DNA from: Pseudomonadota bacterium
Lineage (GTDB): Bacteria > Pseudomonadota > Alphaproteobacteria > Caulobacterales > Caulobacteraceae
Assembly: GCA_023416055.1 (NCBI GenBank)
Contig: JAEZIH010000007.1
Location: 1-8,702 of the forward strand
Reading direction: 5' to 3'
Length of the DNA: 8,702 nucleotides
The notes under the pieces are model-generated. The model saw only the letters and a list, made by a program, of their open reading frames with translations. It had not been told where the DNA came from and ran no database searches. A program made the position numbers and the translations under genes. Each line of letters opens with the position of its first letter. Positions within the stretch are counted from its first letter, which is position 1. Of the stretch, positions 1 through 8,601 are shown piece by piece.

Positions 1-944
1 CCGACAAGCTGTACTGCATCTACGTCGCCATCGGCCAGAAGCGCTCGACCGTGGCCCAGATCGTCAAGACGCTCGAGGAGCGCGGCGCCCTGGAATACAC
101 CATCGTCGTCGCCGCCACCGCCTCGGAGCCGGCCCCGCTGCAGTTCCTGGCGCCGTTCGCCGGCACCGCCATGGGCGAGTTCTTCCGCGACAACGGCATG
201 CACGCCCTGATCGTCTACGACGACCTGTCCAAGCAGGCCGTGGCCTATCGCCAGATGTCGCTGCTGCTGCGCCGTCCGCCGGGCCGTGAAGCCTACCCGG
301 GCGACGTCTTCTACCTGCACTCGCGCCTGCTGGAGCGTTCGGCCAAGCTGAACGCCGACTACGGCTCGGGCTCTATGACCGCCCTGCCGCTGATCGAGAC
401 CCAGGCCAACGACGTGTCGGCCTACATCCCGACCAACGTGATCTCGATCACCGACGGCCAGATCTTCCTCGAGTCCGACCTGTTCTACCAGGGTATCCGC
501 CCGGCCGTGAACGTCGGCATCTCGGTGTCGCGCGTGGGCTCCTCGGCCCAGACCAAGGCGATGAAGAAGGTGGCCGGCACCATCAAGGGCGAACTGGCCC
601 AGTTCCGCGAACTCGCCGCCTTCGCCAAGTTCGGCTCGGATCTCGACGCCACCACCCAGCGCCTGCTGGCTCGCGGCGCGCGTCTGACGGAGCTGCTGAA
701 GCAGCCGCAGTACAGCCCGCTGACCATGGAAGAGCAGGTCGTGTCGATCTACGCCGGCACCCGCGGCTACCTGGACGGCATCGCCGTTTCGGACATCGGC
801 CGCTTCGAGTCGGAGCTTCTGGCCCGCATCAAGTCCTCGCACGCCTCGCTGCTGGACGGCATCCGCACCAGGAAAGACCTGACGGCGGAGCTGGAGGCCG
901 AGCTGAAGTCGGTGCTGGACGCCTTCGTCAAGACCTTCGCCTGA
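1..944 (+). CDS. atpA: ATP synthase F1 subunit alpha (3' part, 5' end outside window)
   Basis: The alpha subunit forms the F1 hexamer with beta and holds the non-catalytic nucleotide sites of the membrane-bound ATP synthase. The window starts inside the gene: the reading frame runs from base 3 and 313 codons are visible, about the C-terminal 60% of a family that is normally about 510 residues. The first visible residues ([12 protein letters not shown]) match the segment just after the P-loop, so the Walker A motif itself lies upstream of the window. Seen here are the strongly conserved stretches [13 protein letters not shown] and [19 protein letters not shown]. The motif SRVGSSAQ carries the arginine finger (codon 531-533) that reaches into the catalytic site of beta. 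The C-terminal helical domain follows, and the stop is TGA at 942-944. The gene is followed 34 bases later by atpG in the usual operon order. No frameshift or odd residue was seen. Confidence 0.98.
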   Translation, partial: DKLYCIYVAIGQKRSTVAQIVKTLEERGALEYTIVVAATASEPAPLQFLAPFAGTAMGEFFRDNGMHALIVYDDLSKQAVAYRQMSLLLRRPPGREAYPGDVFYLHSRLLERSAKLNADYGSGSMTALPLIETQANDVSAYIPTNVISITDGQIFLESDLFYQGIRPAVNVGISVSRVGSSAQTKAMKKVAGTIKGELAQFRELAAFAKFGSDLDATTQRLLARGARLTELLKQPQYSPLTMEEQVVSIYAGTRGYLDGIAVSDIGRFESELLARIKSSHASLLDGIRTRKDLTAELEAELKSVLDAFVKTFA

Positions 945-950
945 GCCTGA

Positions 951-3446
<2,496 letters not shown>

Positions 3447-3448
3447 TT

Positions 3449-3718
3449 ATGGCCGGCAAGCTCAGCTTCTCGCTGGTGTCGCCGGAACGCGAGGTCTTCG
3501 CCGGCCTCGTGGACCAGGTCGACGCGCCGGGCGTCGAGGGCGATTTCGGCGTTCTGGCCGACCACGCCCCGTTCATGACCGCCCTGCGCGAAGGCGTGGT
3601 GACGGTCATCGACGGCGCCCAGCGCCGCCAGTTCGAGGTGCACGGCGGCTTCGCCGACGTCACCCCGGCCGGCCTGACCATCCTGGCCGAACAGGCTTCG
3701 GAACTGGCCGCGGCCTGA
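3449..3718 (+). CDS. atpC: ATP synthase F1 subunit epsilon, short form
   Basis: Epsilon sits at the foot of gamma and links the rotor stalk to the c-ring. The product is only 89 residues, against about 130-140 in E. coli or Bacillus. It covers the N-terminal beta-sandwich domain: the conserved sequence around [29 protein letters not shown] and GGFADV is intact. It ends at [12 protein letters not shown], where the C-terminal two-helix arm would begin. The reading frame is undamaged and the stop is followed directly by a terminator, so this looks like a natural short form, not a frameshift. Without the helical arm it cannot provide the classical epsilon inhibition of ATP hydrolysis. The start ATG lies 2 bases after the atpD stop, with a GGAAG at 3434-3438 inside atpD as ribosome binding site. 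Confidence 0.96.
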   Translation: MAGKLSFSLVSPEREVFAGLVDQVDAPGVEGDFGVLADHAPFMTALREGVVTVIDGAQRRQFEVHGGFADVTPAGLTILAEQASELAAA

Positions 3719-3728
3719 TCCGCCTGAA

Positions 3729-3753
3729 GGACGGGGCCTGCACGGCTCCGTCC
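3729..3753 (+). terminator. Probable intrinsic terminator of the atp operon
   Basis: Ten bases after the atpC stop, GGACGGGGCC (3729-3738) and GGCTCCGTCC (3744-3753) form a 10-bp stem, with one G-U pair in the RNA and a 5-base loop (TGCAC). A pyrimidine-rich tail follows (ATCTCTCTCCTTT, 3754-3766), less T-pure than the E. coli type but common in GC-rich genomes. Its position at the end of the F1 genes fits an operon end. Termination is inferred from structure only. Confidence 0.7.
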
Positions 3754-3855
3754 ATCTCTCTCCTTTGCTGACCGGACCGACGCGGATCGTCAGGTCCCGT
3801 AGGTCGCCGGCCTCCCCCGCATGGACGACGCTGGGCGCAGCAGAAGGAGCCCGCC

Positions 3856-4359
3856 ATGCGCCTCGCCGTCATCGCCGCCGCCCTGACCCTCGGAGCCTGC
3901 GCCGTGGCAGTGCCGCGGCCCTCGTGCGGCTGCGTGCTGCCGCCCCAGCCGCCGCTGCCGACGCTGTCGGCCGAGGGAGAGGCGGCGCTGGTCGTGCAGG
4001 CGCTGGAGACGGGGTGCCGGGGACAGGGCGCGCCGGACGCCTATCTGACGCGGGCGCGGCTGGAGGGCTGGCTCGAGGTCACGCGGGGCGCCCGGGTCTG
4101 CACGATCGAGGCCGAGGGGCCGCCGGCGCGGATCGCCGCGATCGACGCGGCCCTGCTCGCCTACGCGGCGGAGCTGAACCTGGCCTGGAACGTGAGGGAT
4201 TCGCGCGGGGCGGCTACGGACGGCGGGCGCGAGGTGCGCCGCACGCGGGGCGAGCACGGCCAGGGCGAGCCGGAGATGACCTGGCGCTTTGTCGAGGCCC
4301 CGCCCGAACGGGCAGGGATGACCGGCCTGCGGCTGGAATGGTCGGAACCGCGCCCATGA
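3856..4359 (+). CDS. Predicted lipoprotein of unknown function
   Basis: I do not recognise a named family. The 167-residue product begins with a short lipoprotein signal peptide: Arg2, a hydrophobic stretch (residues 3-13) and a lipobox LGAC with Cys15 as the predicted lipidated residue, so it should be anchored in the envelope. A Pro/Cys-rich linker follows (Cys24, Cys26, PPQPPLP). After that comes a mixed alpha/beta region in which Cys54 and Cys82 could form a disulfide, then an Arg-rich stretch near 115-130 and a C-terminal EMTWRFVEAPP region. A good ribosome binding site (AGAAGGAG, 3842-3849) precedes the ATG at the normal distance, and codon third positions are GC-rich as in the neighbours, so I take it as a real gene. 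It lies 137 bases after atpC beyond the terminator and is probably transcribed separately; no clear promoter was seen in 3754-3855. Confidence 0.75.
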   Translation: MRLAVIAAALTLGACAVAVPRPSCGCVLPPQPPLPTLSAEGEAALVVQALETGCRGQGAPDAYLTRARLEGWLEVTRGARVCTIEAEGPPARIAAIDAALLAYAAELNLAWNVRDSRGAATDGGREVRRTRGEHGQGEPEMTWRFVEAPPERAGMTGLRLEWSEPRP

Positions 4360-4406
4360 CCCCGCCGCTTGACCCCGCGCACCAGCGCCCTAGATAGCCG
4401 CTGAAA

Positions 4407-4480
4407 GACGAGGCCACGTCCTCGCCCCGCGCTCCGCGGGCCAAGTCCGGGACGGCCCGGCCCTTTGAGAGGAGGGCCGC
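4407..4480 (+). promoter_or_regulatory. Structured leader of sugE with a guanidine-II (mini-ykkC)-like hairpin
   Basis: The 121-base gap before the guanidinium exporter gene is rich in hairpins. CCGGG-ACGG-CCCGG (4447-4460) is a 5-bp stem closed by an ACGR tetraloop with GG and CC on either side, the building block of guanidine-II riboswitches, which are established regulators of SMR-family guanidinium exporters. Upstream are CGAGG/CCTCG (4409-4424, loop CCACGT, which contains ACG but not ACGR) and CCCGCG/CGCGGG (4426-4440, loop CTC). The ribosome binding site AGGAGG (4470-4475) starts 9 bases after the ACGG hairpin. CGGCCC at 4453-4458, or GGCCC at 4459-4463, can pair with GGGCCG at 4474-4479, which would cover the end of the ribosome binding site. 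A complete riboswitch needs two ACGR hairpins and only one is clear, so the call is tentative. Confidence 0.45.
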
Positions 4481-4810
4481 GTGGCCTGGGTTTATCTTCT
4501 GATCGCCGGACTGCTGGAAATCGTCTGGGCGTACTTCATGAAACAGTCAGCCGGCTTCACCCGGCTGTGGCCCAGCGTGGCCACGCTGGCCTTCATGGGC
4601 GTCAGCTTCGCCCTGCTGTCGCTGGCCATGAAGAGCCTGCCGATGGGCACCGCCTACGTGGTGTGGACGGGCATCGGCGCCGTCGGCGCCTTCATCGTCG
4701 GCGTCGTCTTCCTGGGCGAGCATCTGAGCCCGCTGCGCATCCTTGCCGCGGTGCTGGTGCTGGCCGGCCTGGTGCTGTTCCGGCTGGCGCCGGGCGGTGA
4801 GGCGCACTGA
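4481..4810 (+). CDS. sugE: Guanidinium exporter of the SMR family (SugE/Gdx type)
   Basis: Small multidrug resistance family protein of 109 residues with four predicted membrane helices (about 3-20, 30-50, 57-78, 84-104). It acts as a dimer in the inner membrane, exchanging protons for guanidinium. The subtype is readable: AGLLEIVWA with the essential Glu13, and KSLPMGTAYVVWTGIGAVGA, are Gdx signatures and differ from EmrE-type multidrug pumps. All residues I recall as lining the guanidinium site of Gdx are present: Glu13, Trp16, Ser42, Tyr59 and Trp62. The GTG start at 4481 is chosen because AGGAGG (4470-4475) lies 5 bases upstream and the product then begins MAWVYLLIAG, like E. coli SugE. 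The leader carries a guanidine-II-like hairpin, which agrees with the proposed substrate. Confidence 0.93.
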   Translation: MAWVYLLIAGLLEIVWAYFMKQSAGFTRLWPSVATLAFMGVSFALLSLAMKSLPMGTAYVVWTGIGAVGAFIVGVVFLGEHLSPLRILAAVLVLAGLVLFRLAPGGEAH

Positions 4811-4866
4811 GCCGCCTTGCCGGGATCGGACGCCGCCTTCATCCTCCTGCCTGAAGCGAGGCTGAC

Positions 4867-5109
4867 ATGCTGGATCTCCGTCCCAACTGCGAATGCTGCG
4901 ACCGCGACCTTCCGTTCGACAGTACGGAGGCGCGCATCTGCACCTTCGAATGCACATTCTGCGCCGCCTGCGCCGAAGATCGGCTCGACGGCGTCTGCCC
5001 CAACTGCGGCGGCGAGCTGGTGCGGCGGCCGATCCGGCCGGCGCGGCTGATGGAGAAGTATCCGGCGTCGGCCGCACGGGTGTTCAAGCCCGAGGGCTGC
5101 GCCGCCTAG
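4867..5109 (+). CDS. DUF1272 domain protein, cysteine-rich
   Basis: An 80-residue protein matching the DUF1272 family, which is of unknown function and is annotated from sequence only. Cysteines come in pairs typical of metal-binding knuckles: Cys8-x-Cys10-Cys11, Cys25-x3-Cys29-x2-Cys32-x2-Cys35 and Cys44-x2-Cys47. They lie within the conserved string LRPNCECCDRDLP, the ARICTFECTFC region and GVCPNCGGEL. Zinc binding is likely but inferred. The tail (51-80) is basic and ends in a lone Cys78. The ATG at 4867 is preceded by GAAGCGAGG (4852-4860). It lies 56 bases after sugE in the same direction and could share its transcript. The TAG stop at 5107-5109 overlaps the stop of the convergent rppH gene. 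Confidence 0.88.
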   Translation: MLDLRPNCECCDRDLPFDSTEARICTFECTFCAACAEDRLDGVCPNCGGELVRRPIRPARLMEKYPASAARVFKPEGCAA

Positions 5110-5579
5110 ACCACCAGCGGGGCGAACGAGGCGACCACCTGCTCGTAGGCGGCGCGCTTGAAGGGGACGACGAGGCCGGGGGCCTCGTCCAGGCGGCCCC
5201 AGCGCCAGGCGTCGAACTCGATGTCGCCGTGGCTCTCCAGGTCGATCTCGGACTCGGGGCCGGTGAAGCGGAAGGCGAACCATTTCTGCTTCTGTCCGCG
5301 CCAGTCCCGGCCCGGCGTCGGCCGGACATCGGCCGGAAAGTCGTAGGCGATCCACTGGTGGATGGCGGCCAGAGGTTCGATCGAGGTGACGCCGGTCTCC
5401 TCGGCCAGTTCACGCCGGGCGGCGGCCTCGTAGTCCTCGCCCTCGTCGACGCCGCCCTGTGGGAACTGCCAGTTGAACGGCCCGGGCGTATGGGCGCGGC
5501 GGCCGTACCAGACGCGACCGTCCGGGTGGAACAGGACGACGCCGACGTTGGGGCGGTATTGGCTGAGAGGGTCGGTCAT
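5106..5579 (-). CDS. rppH: RNA pyrophosphohydrolase (Nudix family)
   Basis: RppH removes pyrophosphate from 5'-triphosphate mRNA ends (or cleaves dinucleoside polyphosphates) and so starts 5'-dependent mRNA decay. The 157-residue product carries a complete Nudix box at residues 42-64 (G42-x5-E48-x7-R56-E57-L-x-E60-E61-x-G63-V64). RppH-typical context surrounds it: YRPNVGVVLF near the N-terminus, WQFPQGGVDEGE and IHQWIAYDFPAD. Length is normal for the alphaproteobacterial form, which has also been called NudH or IalA. The ATG at 5579 fits the family N-terminus (MTDPLSQYRPNVG). No Shine-Dalgarno sequence precedes it: the upstream bases are the heptamer repeat array that ends 7 bases before the start codon. 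The gene follows the deacetylase-like gene on the same strand, and its stop overlaps that of the convergent DUF1272 gene. Confidence 0.96.
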   Translation of the reverse strand: MTDPLSQYRPNVGVVLFHPDGRVWYGRRAHTPGPFNWQFPQGGVDEGEDYEAAARRELAEETGVTSIEPLAAIHQWIAYDFPADVRPTPGRDWRGQKQKWFAFRFTGPESEIDLESHGDIEFDAWRWGRLDEAPGLVVPFKRAAYEQVVASFAPLVV

Positions 5580-5586
5580 GGGCCGA

Positions 5587-5688
<102 letters not shown>

Positions 5689-6882
5689 TTATCTTCCCGG
5701 CCGGTTCGCCAGCGCGCTCGCCGGGGCCAGCTGCAGGCCGCGGGCTTCGAGGCCCGCGGTCCAGCGGGCGGCGGCCTCGACGGTGACGGGATAGCTGAAG
5801 CCCGTGCCCAGCGCCTGGCCGCGCGCCTTGGCGAGGGCTTCCAGCGCGTTCAGTTGGCCCATGATGGCGGTCGGCGACTGCTCCTCGTCGACGATGCGGT
5901 TGGCGCTGGCGCGGGCCCAGGCGCCGGGGCGGCGGCTCATCGAGCCGTCGTCGAGGAAGGCCACGCCGCGCTGCCGCAGCACGGTCATGAAGGCGGTCAT
6001 GCCCTCGTCAGAGGTCATGAAGCGGTCGCCGAGATAGTTGGTGACGCCGAAATAGCCCGTGGCGCGGCTGAGCAGCCAGTTCATCTTCGCCTGCACGTCG
6101 GCGGCGTCGGCGCTGGCCAGCAGGGTGTAGGGGCCGGGGTCGTTGCCCGGGTAGCCGGTCGGCTCCATCGGCATCTCAAGCATGACCTCGTGGCCCTGGG
6201 CGCGAGCCATGTCGATCCAGGCCTGCAGACCCTGGGCGTAGGGCACGAAGCTGAGGGTGACCTCGGCCGGCAGTCGTTCGATGGCGGCGCGGGTGGTCTC
6301 GGGGTTGAGGCCGAGGCCGCCGACGATCAGGGCCACGCGCGGCTTGCCGTTGGAGACGAAGGGGCGGGCGTAGGCCTGGGCCGGGACGCGACCGTCCGGG
6401 GCGATGCGCGGCAGGGGACCGTCGGGCCCCGGCTGGCTCAGGCCGGCGATGGGGGCGGCGGGCAGGGGCTCAGCGGCCACGCGGGGGGCGGTGATCGGCG
6501 CGCCCGGGCCGGCGACGGTGGCGCCGTCCGGCAGGGTGATGAACGCCTGTCCGACCAGGGCGGGATCCCCATCCTCGGCGGTCAGGTCGGCGTAGAGGCC
6601 GGAGCCGTCGACGGTGAAGGCTTCAAGCCCGGTCGGAACCGGCGTCTGGGTCGCGGCCGGGCGCTTCAGGGCGACGCGCGCCGAGGGCGCGCCGGCGCGC
6701 GGGTCTCCCAGCACGACGACGAACAGGGCGGCGGCCCCCAGCAGCAGGGTCCCGGCGGCGGCGACGGCCACCGGAGGACGCTTCAGGACGCGAAGCACGG
6801 GGGCGAAGACATCGGCCATGGAGCGGCGGGCCGGCGGGGCGCCCGCGGTGGCGGCGAGGACGGACTGGCGCTTGGCGAACAT
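5689..6882 (-). CDS. Divergent polysaccharide deacetylase family protein (YibQ-like), membrane anchored
   Basis: This 397-residue protein belongs to the divergent polysaccharide deacetylase family (DUF610, E. coli YibQ). Residues about 36-59 form one membrane helix after a short basic cytoplasmic tail. About 120 residues of Pro/Ala-rich linker follow, then the periplasmic domain from about residue 180. Family landmarks are RVALIVGGLGL, a GHEVMLEMPMEP strand, FGVTNYLGDRFMTSDEGM, AFLDDGS and GTGFSYPVTVEA. Compared with the E. coli protein as I recall it, the metal ligands are missing: Asp-Asp is Gly188-Gly189, the His of NNHMG is Tyr283, and GHPHP is GFSYP (361-365). I chose ATG at 6882; an in-frame TTG at 6888 is possible, and neither has a ribosome binding site. 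The gene lies between ctpA and rppH on the same strand. Enzymatic activity is doubtful. Confidence 0.9.
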   Translation of the reverse strand: MFAKRQSVLAATAGAPPARRSMADVFAPVLRVLKRPPVAVAAAGTLLLGAAALFVVVLGDPRAGAPSARVALKRPAATQTPVPTGLEAFTVDGSGLYADLTAEDGDPALVGQAFITLPDGATVAGPGAPITAPRVAAEPLPAAPIAGLSQPGPDGPLPRIAPDGRVPAQAYARPFVSNGKPRVALIVGGLGLNPETTRAAIERLPAEVTLSFVPYAQGLQAWIDMARAQGHEVMLEMPMEPTGYPGNDPGPYTLLASADAADVQAKMNWLLSRATGYFGVTNYLGDRFMTSDEGMTAFMTVLRQRGVAFLDDGSMSRRPGAWARASANRIVDEEQSPTAIMGQLNALEALAKARGQALGTGFSYPVTVEAAARWTAGLEARGLQLAPASALANRPGR

Positions 6883-6993
6883 GGACAAGGAATTGGACGC
6901 TCGAACCGGGTCCGGCGGACGGACTCCTTCAAGCGCACAATGGCGGCGCGTCGGTTAAGAAAGCCTAACGCGCTGTTAGCTATGCTTTGAGGA
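6883..6993 (-). other. Leader of the deacetylase-like gene, no confirmed regulatory site
   Basis: These 111 bases between heptamer element 2 and the ATG at 6882 contain no gene that I can support. Visible features are three short GTTA/TAAC motifs (GTTA 6954-6957, TAAC 6966-6969, GTTA 6975-6978), a dyad GTCCG-G-CGGAC (6910-6920), and an isolated AAGGAG on the minus strand (6929-6924) that is about 41 bases from the start codon, too far to serve it. No convincing -35/-10 pair was found. Confidence 0.4.
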
Positions 6994-7092
6994 GGTTCTA
7001 GGCGCTAGGTTCCAGGTTCTAGGGGAGACTCCAACAGTCGCCGACCGAGCAGCTGCGCCCCTAGCCCGTGGAACCTAGCGCCTGGAACCTTC
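6994..7092. repeat. Inverted heptamer-repeat element 2 (GGTTCYA/GGCGCTA units)
   Basis: This lies between ctpA and the deacetylase-like gene. The direct half has units GGTTCTA (6994-7000), GGCGCTA (7001-7007), GGTTCCA (7008-7014) and GGTTCTA (7015-7021), followed by GGGG. After a 32-base spacer (7026-7057) comes CCCC, then the inverted units TAGCCCG (7062-7068), TGGAACC (7069-7075), TAGCGCC (7076-7082) and TGGAACC (7083-7089). Read from the outside in, the two halves match unit by unit, including the odd GGCGCTA unit at the same position. The outer three units pair over 21 bp with one difference, and the innermost unit pairs poorly apart from its CTA end. The ctpA stop (TAG, 7093-7095 on the minus strand) lies 3 bases beyond the last unit. 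Confidence 0.9.
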
Positions 7093-8463
7093 CTAGGGCG
7101 TCTCGTCCGCTTCCCCGGCCACCGCGGCCATGGCCGTGCCGGGCGGGGTGACGACGATGCCTTCCGGGGCGGCGGCGAGGCGGGTCAGGTCGCCGCGGGC
7201 GCGGAGCACGTCGAAGGCCCGCTCCAGCTGATAATCCTTGTCCTTGTCGTAGGCTTCGCCGGGCGCCTCGTGCGGGGTGTGCGGACCCTTGCGCTCGGCG
7301 CCGATGGAGGCGTCCAGCGCCGTGGCGTAGGCGGCCTCGGAGTAGATGAAGTTGGAGCGCGAGACGATGCGCGCCTCGGCCTCGGAGCGGGCCACCTCGA
7401 GGTCCGGCTCGATGCCGATCTTCTGGATCGAGGCGCCCGACGGCGTGTAGTAGCGCGCCGTGGTGATCGACAGGGCCCCGTCGGCGCCGCCGCGCAGCGG
7501 GATGACGCTCTGCACCGAACCCTTGCCGAAGCTGGTCAGGCCGATGATCGTGGCCCGCTGGTGGTCCTTCAGGGCGCCGGCGACGATCTCCGAGGCCGAG
7601 GCCGAGCCGTAGTTGATCAGCACCGCGATCGGCGCGCCGCCGGTCAGGTCGCCCGGGCGGGCCGCGTAGCGCAGGATCTGGTCCGGCCGGCGACCACGCT
7701 GGCTCACGATCTCGCCGCGCTCGAGGAAGGCGTCCGACACGGCGATGGCCGCGTCGAGCAGGCCGCCGCCGTTGTTGCGCAGGTCGACGACATAGCCCTT
7801 GATCGCCGGGTTCTCGCGCTTCAGCCGGGTGATGGTCTCTTCCAGCTCGCGGCCGGTGTTCTCGTTGAAGGTCGAGATGCGCACGACGGCGAAGTCGCCC
7901 TCGATGCGGCCGGTGACCGAGTCGATCTTGATGATCTCGCGGGTCAGGACCACCTCGCGCGGCTCCTCGCCGTCGCGCAGGAAGGTGACCTTGACCGAGG
8001 TGCCCGCGGCGCCGCGCAGCTTTTCGGAGACCTGGCTGACCGTCAGGCCGGTCGAGTTCTGGCCCTCGATGGCGGAGATGACGTCGCCCGCCTGAACGCC
8101 CGCGCGGGCCGCCGGCCCGCCGTCCATCGGCGAGATGACCTTCACCAGGCCCCCTTCGGACGAAATGGTCAGGCCCACGCCCGAATACTGGCCCTCGGTG
8201 CGCTCGCGCAGGTCGGCGTAGCCCTTGACCGGCAGGTAGGAGGAGTGGGGGTCCAGCGCGCCCATCATGCCCTGCAGGGCGGCCTCGATCAGCTTGCGGT
8301 CGTCGACCGGCACGACATAGTCGCGCTCGACCGTGGCGAGGGCGTCGCCGAAAAGGCCGATCAGGCGGAAGGCCTCGTTGCGCGGCGTCTGGCCCGCGGT
8401 CGTGGCGGCCCCGAGGCCGACGACGGTGGCGGCGGCGGCGCCGATCATCAGAAGCTTGCGCAT
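7093..8463 (-). CDS. ctpA: Carboxy-terminal processing protease, S41 family
   Basis: Periplasmic serine protease that trims or degrades envelope proteins from their C-termini. The 456-residue product has a signal peptide (RK at 2-3, hydrophobic 4-20, likely cleavage near AGQ at 23-25), an N-terminal helical part with LDPHSSYL (70-77), and a PDZ domain at about 88-170 (GVGLTI, then GVQAGDVI). The S41 catalytic domain follows: DLRNNGGGLLDAA (227-239), the nucleophile Ser289 in GSASASEI, and Lys314 and Gln318 in SFGKGSVQS. The Ser-Lys spacing of 25 is that of the CtpA/D1P family. The tail beyond about residue 370 is charged and less conserved. ATG at 8463 gives the signal peptide; the ribosome binding site is weak (GGATGAAGA). 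This is the first gene of the minus-strand block. Family members commonly sit near rppH and the deacetylase-like gene in alphaproteobacteria. Confidence 0.96.
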   Translation of the reverse strand: MRKLLMIGAAAATVVGLGAATTAGQTPRNEAFRLIGLFGDALATVERDYVVPVDDRKLIEAALQGMMGALDPHSSYLPVKGYADLRERTEGQYSGVGLTISSEGGLVKVISPMDGGPAARAGVQAGDVISAIEGQNSTGLTVSQVSEKLRGAAGTSVKVTFLRDGEEPREVVLTREIIKIDSVTGRIEGDFAVVRISTFNENTGRELEETITRLKRENPAIKGYVVDLRNNGGGLLDAAIAVSDAFLERGEIVSQRGRRPDQILRYAARPGDLTGGAPIAVLINYGSASASEIVAGALKDHQRATIIGLTSFGKGSVQSVIPLRGGADGALSITTARYYTPSGASIQKIGIEPDLEVARSEAEARIVSRSNFIYSEAAYATALDASIGAERKGPHTPHEAPGEAYDKDKDYQLERAFDVLRARGDLTRLAAAPEGIVVTPPGTAMAAVAGEADETP

Positions 8464-8479
8464 TCGGTCTTCATCCAGC

Positions 8480-8497
8480 GGGCCGCACCAGCGGCCC
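8480..8497 (-). repeat. Perfect hairpin in the ctpA leader
   Basis: GGGCCGC (8480-8486) and GCGGCCC (8491-8497) form a perfect 7-bp stem with a 4-base loop, TGGT on the minus strand. It lies between the candidate -10 box and the ctpA start codon, so it would sit at the very 5' end of the transcript. No T-run follows on the minus strand (next bases GCTGGATGAAG), so it is not an intrinsic terminator. An mRNA-stabilising or RppH-modulating role is possible but is only inference. Confidence 0.6.
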
Positions 8498-8502
8498 TTG
8501 CG

Positions 8503-8531
8503 GTCATAGATAGGCGAGGCCCGGCGTCCAA
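8503..8531 (-). promoter_or_regulatory. Candidate sigma70-type promoter of ctpA
   Basis: On the minus strand TTGGAC (8531-8526) is followed after exactly 17 bases by TATGAC (8508-8503), a reasonable housekeeping -35/-10 pair. Transcription would start near 8496 and leave a leader of about 33 bases before the ctpA ATG at 8463. It is based on sequence resemblance alone, and chance matches in a 140-base gap are possible. Confidence 0.4.
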
Positions 8532-8601
8532 ATCGTGGCTGATCGCCGGTCGGCCGATAAAATCAGCGTCATCGTGGGAAGGGAAGGGGGTTCCCCTGTC
8601 A

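Noticed and set aside
3754..3855. Promoter of the lipoprotein gene in the gap after the atp terminator.
   Set aside because: No -35/-10 pair of acceptable quality was seen; only the ribosome binding site at 3842-3849 is convincing.
3765..4397. An open frame of 210 codons overlapping the lipoprotein gene in another frame.
   Set aside because: Arg/Gly/Ala-rich shadow without a ribosome binding site; the overlapping frame has a signal peptide, lipobox and good ribosome binding site.
8480..8497. The ctpA leader hairpin as an intrinsic terminator.
   Set aside because: On neither strand is it followed by a T-run, and it sits between a promoter candidate and a start codon.
8581..8596. GGGAA/TTCCC inverted repeat next to element 3.
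   Set aside because: A five-base stem with a run of G in the loop; it could easily arise by chance in this composition and has no clear relation to the heptamer units.
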